From Galbula dea (taxonomy: Eukaryota > Chordata > Aves > Piciformes > Galbulidae), in the NCBI GenBank assembly GCA_013399015.1, contig VWZX01001131.1, positions 1,436,812-1,500,811 on the forward strand: a DNA stretch of 64,000 bases, given 5' to 3'. A model generated the notes under the pieces. That model saw nothing but the letters and a program-made list of their open reading frames with translations, did no database searches and was not told the DNA's origin. Both the position numbers and the translations under genes were made by a program. Positions within the stretch are counted from its first letter, which is position 1, and every line of letters starts with the position of its first letter. Shown one piece after another: positions 56,480 through 64,000 of this stretch.

Positions 56480-56550
56480 TCCAAAGTCTAATGAAGTCAT
56501 TGAAAACATTCCAGTTGACTTCACTAGGCTTTACATCAGGCCCATAAGTA
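56480..56550. repeat. Decayed palindromic amniote repeat
   Basis: AAAGTCTAATGAAGTCATTG and GTTGACTTCACTAGGCTTTA form an imperfect inverted repeat followed by CATCAGGCCC. The pattern matches a palindromic repeat (TTGACTTCAATGGG, then ATCAGGCCC) that I recall as common in reptile and bird genomes; I cannot name its family with certainty. Confidence 0.5.
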
Positions 56551-58642
56551 GTACTTGCCTGCCACTGAGTCAGAACTTGTGAAAGACAAAGCAAGCAGAA
56601 CATTTTTTACCATTCTTAGCCAGTCATGGTAAGGAAAAATAGCAAACAAGAATCAGAATACAGTTCAAATTGTAACTATATCAACTGCTAGTCCTAAATC
56701 ATGCCTCATTTGAAGACACAGTTTGACAATAAAAAAAACCTACTTAAGCATCACTGCATCAAAGGATTTGAGGTTTCTTTATTTCTGATGTTGTTCTTAT
56801 TTTTTAGTTGGCTATTTAGTGGGTTCTACACCATCCTAAGATGAGTAAAGCTCTTGTGATTGCTAAATGTTACTTTTATTTTCACGGTCTCATTTTTACA
56901 TGTTATAGGAAGCAAAGTGCTACTACTAACATCAAATGTGTGAATTGCTTGATGAAAACTTAAAAAGAGAAGAAGAGTAAGCAGTGTTTTTTTCCTTTTC
57001 TACAGAATCCAGAGAGTCCTGTGAGAACAGGGTACTCCTTCTCCTCCTAGGAATGCTAAAAATTTTGTAAACTGTTAAATTTTTCTTGAAGGAACTGACC
57101 TTGGAAAGTTAAAAAGAAAAAATCCCCACTGTACTATGACTTTTCTCCAGGGCTGCAGCAGCCTTTGTAAGGGAAACAAGCTGTAGCACTGGGCTATGGG
57201 TGCAGGTGGCCAATTACTCCTCATTGCTATCTTTAATCCTAGTGGAAGGGCGAAAACCTTTTATAACTCTCTGTTAAAAATGGAGGTAATCAAGCTGCAA
57301 AGGAAGCCATGAAAAGCTGACTGTGTAGAGGCTGTGTGAACAGCTAACTCATTAGACCTTTAATGCAGATAGATTTGGTATGCTGTTACATTTGCATATT
57401 CCTCAACTAGGGCTTAAGGCAACATTTTTAGTACCTTTATTGAAGTGAAATTTGTGAAATATATACAATTTCAGCATCTAGAAGACAACAGATTAAAGTA
57501 CCATTCATTTACTAAATGAAAAAGAAGATTAACTGAGTTTTAAGGTGACAGAGAGGAATCTGCCAGAATCAGAAGATGTGCTGTCAAGGGTCAGAGCTGG
57601 CCACTAAATGAGTGACAGACACTCTCTATTAACCCCTCTCCCTCCTCACAGGGGAAGAGAAAGGGAATAAGGGAGGGAAAGGCTTATGTATTGGAAGAGA
57701 AAACTAAAACAACTTCAATGAAAATAATAACAATAAGATGAAATATATACAAACCTGATATTGAACCCAACCCCTCTGATGGCAATTACGTCACCATCAC
57801 CACTGATGCTGTGGCAGAAGTCCCATACTGGACTCTGCAGCAGATGGGAACTGGATTCAGGAGCTAGATTCAGGAACACATGGATTGGGATCAAAGGCAA
57901 GAATGGACAGAGTCCTCCTCAGACCCCCAGCTATTGAGGAAGAGCTTAAACCTTGTGATTTCTCAGCTTTCTACTGAATATGACACACATGGAATGTAGT
58001 TGGTCACCTTCCTGTCAACTCCTCCCCACCTCTTACTTACTGCACCCCAATGTGGGCCTCAAGATTTTGCAGAGACCTTGGTCTTCCTTGTAGCAAGTAT
58101 AAGCAAAGGCTTTTCTGCTTACCAATCCTTGGTAGTAACTATAAACTTCAATCTTTATGACTACTAGAAGCAGACACTGCAAAAATATGCTGTTAACTTC
58201 AGAAAGGGCAGTTGCTTTAGAGGAGACTGAGCTCAAAAGTAAAATTACTGAACAGAATTAGTTCTGTTCTAGCTCAAACTAGGACATGTGGGTTCTCACA
58301 ATTCTAAACAAGTCATGTAAGATCAGATTCACAGATTTAATTAGACACCTAATTTCTTTTTTAGCTGTAATGTTATGAAGGATCTCACCCCTAGTTTTGC
58401 AGGTCTTGGTTCTCTTAACAACATGTCCTCAAAAATAGACAAAGTGGGAGGGGAGGAGGAGTGCTTTTAAACTTGGATCAGCTCTCAGATCTGGTTTATT
58501 ATTCAGCTTCACAGACAATCACACTAGAACAAACAGGGTGTCAGCACAGGCGTGGAAATGATCAGTGGTGAGGAAGAGGGGCTGGAAGCACTTAGCTAGC
58601 TTTGTCAGTGTGAGAAGTGCCCTTGGAAACAGAGAGCCTCAT

Positions 58643-58740
58643 TTCCTCAGGCCTCATCTACACTACAAAGTTTACTGAGCAGAGTTGTTTTGTGTTCCCA
58701 CACAAGTTTGTAAGCTGGCAAAACATAACTCTTCCTTTGC
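58643..58740. repeat. Possible old MITE-like fragment
   Basis: GGCCTCATCTACACTACAAAG and GCTGGCAAAACATAACTC resemble a palindromic DNA-transposon relic of sauropsid genomes (ATCTACACTACAAAGTTTTG). Recognised from memory only. Confidence 0.3.
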
Positions 58741-61138
58741 AAGAAACTGTCTTGCACACCAGCCCTCAGCCACCAACCACACTGCTAATGACATAACAGC
58801 ACTGGCACCTAGAAGCTTCTGCCTCAACTCCTAACAAATTTTTTCTAACTAGTAAAATTTCATATAGGGATAGATATGCTGCCCTGGCAAAGGCACTGAG
58901 GGGCACATGTGCTCTGGTGACACAGCAAGGTTGGCAGACATAAAACAGTACAAGTGTTAGCCATAAGGTCTTCTGCTGCAGAAGAACAATGTCTTTGCTT
59001 CCCACAGCTGGGAAGTGATGGGACTGATACTTGCATATCTCATGGATGTCTTTTGAGAGGTGACAGTAAAGCACTCCAGTACTGAGCTCTGTGTGAGCAC
59101 TTTGGTTATATGAATAACACCTACTATGAAAACTATCCTTAACCAGTTTTAGGAAGACTGACATGTTACAGGCTTCATCTTGAAATCTGTTGATTAAAGT
59201 AGCACTGTTACTATGAAGGATTCACTTCAGCATTTATAAATGGTGTGGGTTTGTCCATGTCACAAAAAGTATTGTTTTGTTTTAGACTTGTCAGGGATAG
59301 CTTTACAGTTATAAGGTCTTGTAATGCTTGATATTTTTCGTAGAGGCCCACCTGTAACCAAAACATTATTTGAAATTACCACTACTTCAAAGGATAATGT
59401 CTTTCTAGGACTTTTTTTTGGGGGGAGGGGGAAGGGGAAGAAGATTTTGCAGGTATGAACCCCCCAAAATTTGGACAATAACAGACAAGAAACCTGAAAG
59501 TTAACAAAAATAAATAAAGAATGGAAACACTGATTAAAGGGGGAAAGCAATAATGTTTTAATAAAATAGATCTCAGGTGTTTAATTAGAGCAGGAGGGAA
59601 AGAGGGAATAATAGTTTTATACATCTCAGTAAAAGTAACAATTTTGTACTTCCTGTTCTAAGGAAGTGAGGCTTTTGGTACTTCTGGTAAGCCCTTTGCA
59701 TTCGGACTGTTACTGCCAGTCCACTGTAATAATCTTTAAGCCTATTGGTCAGCTGAACTTGATGAAGAAATAAGGGTGTCAAAGCATTTACACTGCATGG
59801 TGACTGACACTGCACTGCATGGTAACTGTTGAAGCAGGAAAAAACAATATAATACAAAAGTAGAAACACATGTTGTAAACCAGCTTGGTGCACACAACAG
59901 CAGGAAATCCCTGTGAATGCAACAAGTGCATGAGGTAGATACTACAGCAATGAAGCCAAAACCAGGGTAAATATTTTTTGATGATTTCCTTACAGAAAAT
60001 ACTTGGATCAGTTGCACTCTCCTGTGATTAGGCCAACATGTTTCTTTTCTATTAATACTGAGAGTGGCAAGTGGCTGTGGAAAGAGGTGCATGGCAATGA
60101 AAGCAGCACAACTGAAGGAAAGGTCTGTTCCTGTTATTATCAAATATATAAAATGGAGCAAAAAGGTTTATTTTAAAAAGCTTTATTTTATTAGTTGTTT
60201 GAAGAATGTCTGCCACACAAGTAGGAACTCTGTTTACTGAAACTGGTATTCTTTCACTAAATTAATTTAGTTCCAAAAATACTATGTAAGATTTTCACCC
60301 AAGCATTCCAAATCTTCACAGCATCCTTATTTAGTGGAAATTTGAAAAACTAAGCCATGGTATACAAAAGCTTATGTCTTTAGTAATATAGTCTAGGCCA
60401 AGGCTTTTACACACTGTTGATAATAATTCTCATTCTGATGGGGGGTGCTGAGAGCATTGTGGGACAAAAGTCTTTTTTGGAAAAATAAGACCAGATATGC
60501 ATAATTTCAAAATTATGAATGTCATAGTTTCAAAATTAGGAGAGCTTCTGCTGTTGATTTACATAATTCTCTCCTTTGTGCACTAATACCAGTACACACA
60601 CTGTTTATCATGAGAAATCCCATCCTAATCAGAATGAATACCCTTGAATATAAACCGTTATTATCCAACACATGGAAAAAGCCAAGGAATCTTTTCATAT
60701 TTCTTCACTGACTCCATCCTCATTTAAATCTGTTCTTGCTGTAATCTGAACATGAGTTTCCCTGAGTTTGTAACTTCTGGCAATTTTCCTTTGAGTTGAG
60801 TATTAAGACCTTTTTTACACTGATCCTATCTTTCAACCCAAAGCCTTTGTTCTCTGCTTCTATAGATTCAAAATATCTTTTCTTCAAAACCTCTACATAA
60901 AACTTAAAATGGCTTGTGTTAATAGATGTGGGATGTAATTCTATGGAATGACTATTTTTTGTGAAGAAAACAGATGGAGATACTGAACAAGTAATTCAAC
61001 ACTGCAGCATTAGCCCTTTGTTATCAAATTAAACTTTAAAAATACTTATACTTTCAAATACCATTTTTATCTGGACTCTGTAAGATTAGAAAATAATGTA
61101 ACTTAAAACTGAGAAATGTTTTCCCTGTCAGCTGTAGT

Positions 61139-61193
61139 GAGAATAATGTACAGGAAAAGGTGATGTAATGATCATATCACTTACATTATTCTC
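61139..61193. repeat. Perfect 12-bp inverted repeat with nested 5-bp stem
   Basis: Arms GAGAATAATGTA (61139-61150) and TACATTATTCTC (61182-61193). Inside, GTGAT (61160-61164) pairs with ATCAC (61176-61180) around ATGATCAT. Confidence 0.9.
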
Positions 61194-64000
61194 TCCCTAA
61201 TGAATAATCTTCCACACTAAGGATGAGCTCACTTACTATTATTGGAGTCACATCTGTAGGCCACAGGACACTGCTGAATGTGCTGGAGTTTTGATGCTGT
61301 ATAATCTGCCTGTAGCTAACACTTTTCATTAGAACTGCAAAACCATTCTATGTACTACATATGGAGTAAATTTTCCTCCTGAGGAATCCAACAGCAAAAA
61401 AGAAACAAAGCTCTTATTTGCAGCAGTTGTACTTGGGATCTTCATAGGCACAGCTATATCTTTCTTTGAAAGCCAGTCCCAGACTATTATTAGTTTGGAA
61501 CATCTAAAACGTGATGGATGCTTTCTGTTCTCATTTCAGCCAGAGCTCACATGATTGATACAGTCATCTCAGTTTAATTTCAAACTAAGGATAGAAAATC
61601 CTCTCTATTTCTCTTCCTATTTGTAGCTTCAGTGCAGACAGTGTGCTCACTTGTGAAACTAACTTATGTAATGTGCTTTCTGTAAATGATGAATCATATT
61701 CTTATTTAAACCTGGTAAAGTGAGTGAGGCTGGGAGTCAATTTGGAATTCAAGAAATAACATAATTAGAGCCACTGACTAATGTAATTCAGGATTACAAA
61801 TGTCTTGAATACACAAGCTTTTATTAATATTAATGAAGCAGGAATGGACAAGGAGAATATTGTATGCAGAAACTCTATAAGAATAAAGAATCTCTTCCTT
61901 AGAGTAGGTATAGTCCCTTGTGCCATTCACTTTCCATGCATCTAATCCAGTAATTTACTGGCCTGGAAAAAATGCTATGGGCATTTTAGGCTCAGGAAAG
62001 GGTCAAGCATATGGTTAAGATTTCTTGTGTTTCTTTGTGTTTTGCAGAGTGCAGTAGTAGGAGCTGAACATAAGAGACCAAATTCCCTTTTTGTAGTGGT
62101 AGTGTCTACCTGTGGCAATAGTGAATCTATGGCTAACTGTAAGCTTCTCCTTTAAGTAGCAATTAAGTTTTCTCAGTTCAGTGATTTGTTTCCATACTTC
62201 TAAAAATGCTTTGGGGAATCAATTTTCATAAAAAAAGAACTAAAAAGATATGAAGGATTGCAAAGGGAACTTAACAATCCTTCCTCTTCCAAATATGGTC
62301 ATAACACTGGAATCTTCTCCCTTAGCTAAACAACCTGTCATCACAAATCCAAAACTAGATGTGTATATGTACCCCCATGTACACAGACTTACTCTTATAT
62401 AAGCAGTTACACACTTTCAGATTCAATAACTTTTTGTATTTTACAGATTGTTAGGAAGAAAATGATTTCCCTCTCTATCATCTATCTTCACACACATGAA
62501 GGGAAGCCCCATGATTCCTTCTCTCTTACACTTTTCTCACCTTTTTTCCCTTCTGCTTCTCATCATTGCCACATACATTAAACTTGGATGGGATAGGCTG
62601 AGAAGCTGGGAACTCTGCTGCTCAGGCCTTATACATGTCAGCCCTCTACTCCATCTCTGCTTCATCTCAGCTGTGCTTTATGTTCCTTTGGCTAGCCAGC
62701 AAGTTAACTTGCAGGCATTTCCTAGATCCCTGCTGAATTCTTGCTCTTGAATTTTATTTTTTTTTCTCATTAGAAGATGATTTGTTGTCACTGTCTCCTG
62801 TGAAGCTGCTCTGAGGCTCACTCACACTGGTACTCTCAAATCCCCATTAGATTAACTGAGCTAGCTCCTAGTCCCCCCTTTGACTACTTCCTAGCATTCT
62901 GGCTCTCAGTGTCCCATAGCAGACTTAGTCAGTGCTGTCTCTATGTATGAGGATGAAGTGGGTGAGTTGCTGGCGTGATCTGTGTTTCAGATATGCTGCT
63001 TTGTGGAAAGTTCTTCTCAGGTGGCTCTACCTGTAGGATGGAGCAGCTTGTCAAATTGTGCTGAGGTCTGCACTAGCCTCAGGACTTTCCCAGCTGGTCT
63101 GTGCTAACAGAAAAGTCTCCAGTTTAGATATAGCCTGAGAGGTACCATCTCTCCTTGAAGACTGCATGTTGTCTCTCCCAGTGGTGATCTGTAGAAATTA
63201 TTATCACCAACAACTAGCATTAGTGGAAGCTTGTAAAGTGTACAGGTTTTCACTTGTTTGTTAAGATTTGAACTGGGCTCATTGAAGTGCAGTGATATTT
63301 TGTCTTCCTCTCTTATGTTTAACTGCCCATCTTTGTTGCATTACTGTAAGAAAACATTCTAAACTTTAATTTTTGGGATATGGATGTTCTAGATTTACTA
63401 AATAGGGCCTACAGTGCTTGCCTTGGCACATTTCAGGAACATTTTTAATGTTCTGGTTCTATCAGCTTTCTCCTAGCTGTGTACCACACCCTTTCCTTTG
63501 AGAGACATCAAGATTGTTCCCCTGCCCCATTTCAAGACCTGAATAATTCTACAAAATTAATGCATGATGTCACCTATGGGTAGAAAGAAGCCATTATGTC
63601 CCTCATCACTATATTAATCACTGAATTATTCAGCTCACTCTCAACCTCCATACAAATATATCATATTTCATACAATTTCTGTCAGTTGATATTTTTAGTG
63701 GATAAATATCAGCCAGCAAAATAAACATTTACATTCCAAAGTATGAAATAGAAAGTAGGAAAATAAATTTGATTCCTCATATTCATTTCAGTTGCCCAAG
63801 TATTTTCCTCAGTTTGTGTCTAGTCTTTTGTGTAGCCATATTTCTGTAAATCCTAAACCCATCAGTTTTGTTCTGTGCTGTTCAACACAAAGTGAAAATA
63901 TCAGCCCTAAGCTAATAAGCCAGTGAGTAACTTTCCTCTCTCTCAAACAGCAAGATATTTAGAAGAAGGTATGTATTTCTGTGTATTTTTTAACTACAAA

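Larger units (their letters stand above)
51513..64000. other. Gene-poor region, no coding exon recognised
   Basis: AT-rich, with only short open frames. I searched by eye for the SMAD1 start (MNVTSLF) and MH1 motifs and did not find them, so SMAD1, the next gene in other amniotes, probably starts beyond 64000. The region holds old repeats (listed) and a structured inverted repeat at 61139-61193. It may include regulatory DNA. Confidence 0.5.

Overview
This is a nuclear genomic window from a sauropsid, most probably a bird. The evidence is split GT-AG genes, promoter CpG islands, two CR1 LINE fragments (one ending in the bird-type TGATTCTATGA tail), and the gene order ANAPC10 - ABCE1 - OTUD4, which is the amniote order on the block that also carries SMAD1 (human 4q31). 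There are no bacterial-style operons, CRISPR arrays or phage genes. One undetermined base (N at 8633) points to a draft assembly.

Layout. 1-5057: three coding exons of ANAPC10 on the minus strand. They give the first 109 residues; the rest lies beyond the left edge. About 7440-8790: a CpG island that looks like a shared promoter for ANAPC10 (leftward) and ABCE1 (rightward). 8.3-21.5 kb: complete ABCE1 on the plus strand, with 17 coding exons that join without any frame break into 599 codons. 21.9-48.4 kb: complete OTUD4 on the minus strand, with 21 coding exons joining into 1136 codons. ABCE1 and OTUD4 meet tail to tail near 21.5-21.9 kb. 47.8-48.5 kb: the OTUD4 CpG-island promoter with a ZNF143-type site. 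50.5-51.4 kb: a third CpG island carrying a strong minus-strand splice donor, which may be an alternative OTUD4 first exon. 51.4-64 kb: no recognisable gene, but decayed SINE-type repeats (two MIR-like copies and palindromic relics) and structured sequence.

How the genes relate. ABCE1 recycles ribosomes. ANAPC10 is a substrate-recognition subunit of the anaphase-promoting ubiquitin ligase. OTUD4 is an OTU-family deubiquitinase and scaffold. They are housekeeping neighbours in translation and ubiquitin control, not one pathway.

I found no clearly novel system. The most testable oddities are the possible catalytically dead OTUD4 isoform from the third CpG island, an out-of-frame uORF overlapping the ABCE1 start codon, and a perfect 13-bp intronic hairpin 15 nt past an ABCE1 splice donor. 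All coordinates were read by eye by joining exons to the known protein families, without alignment software.
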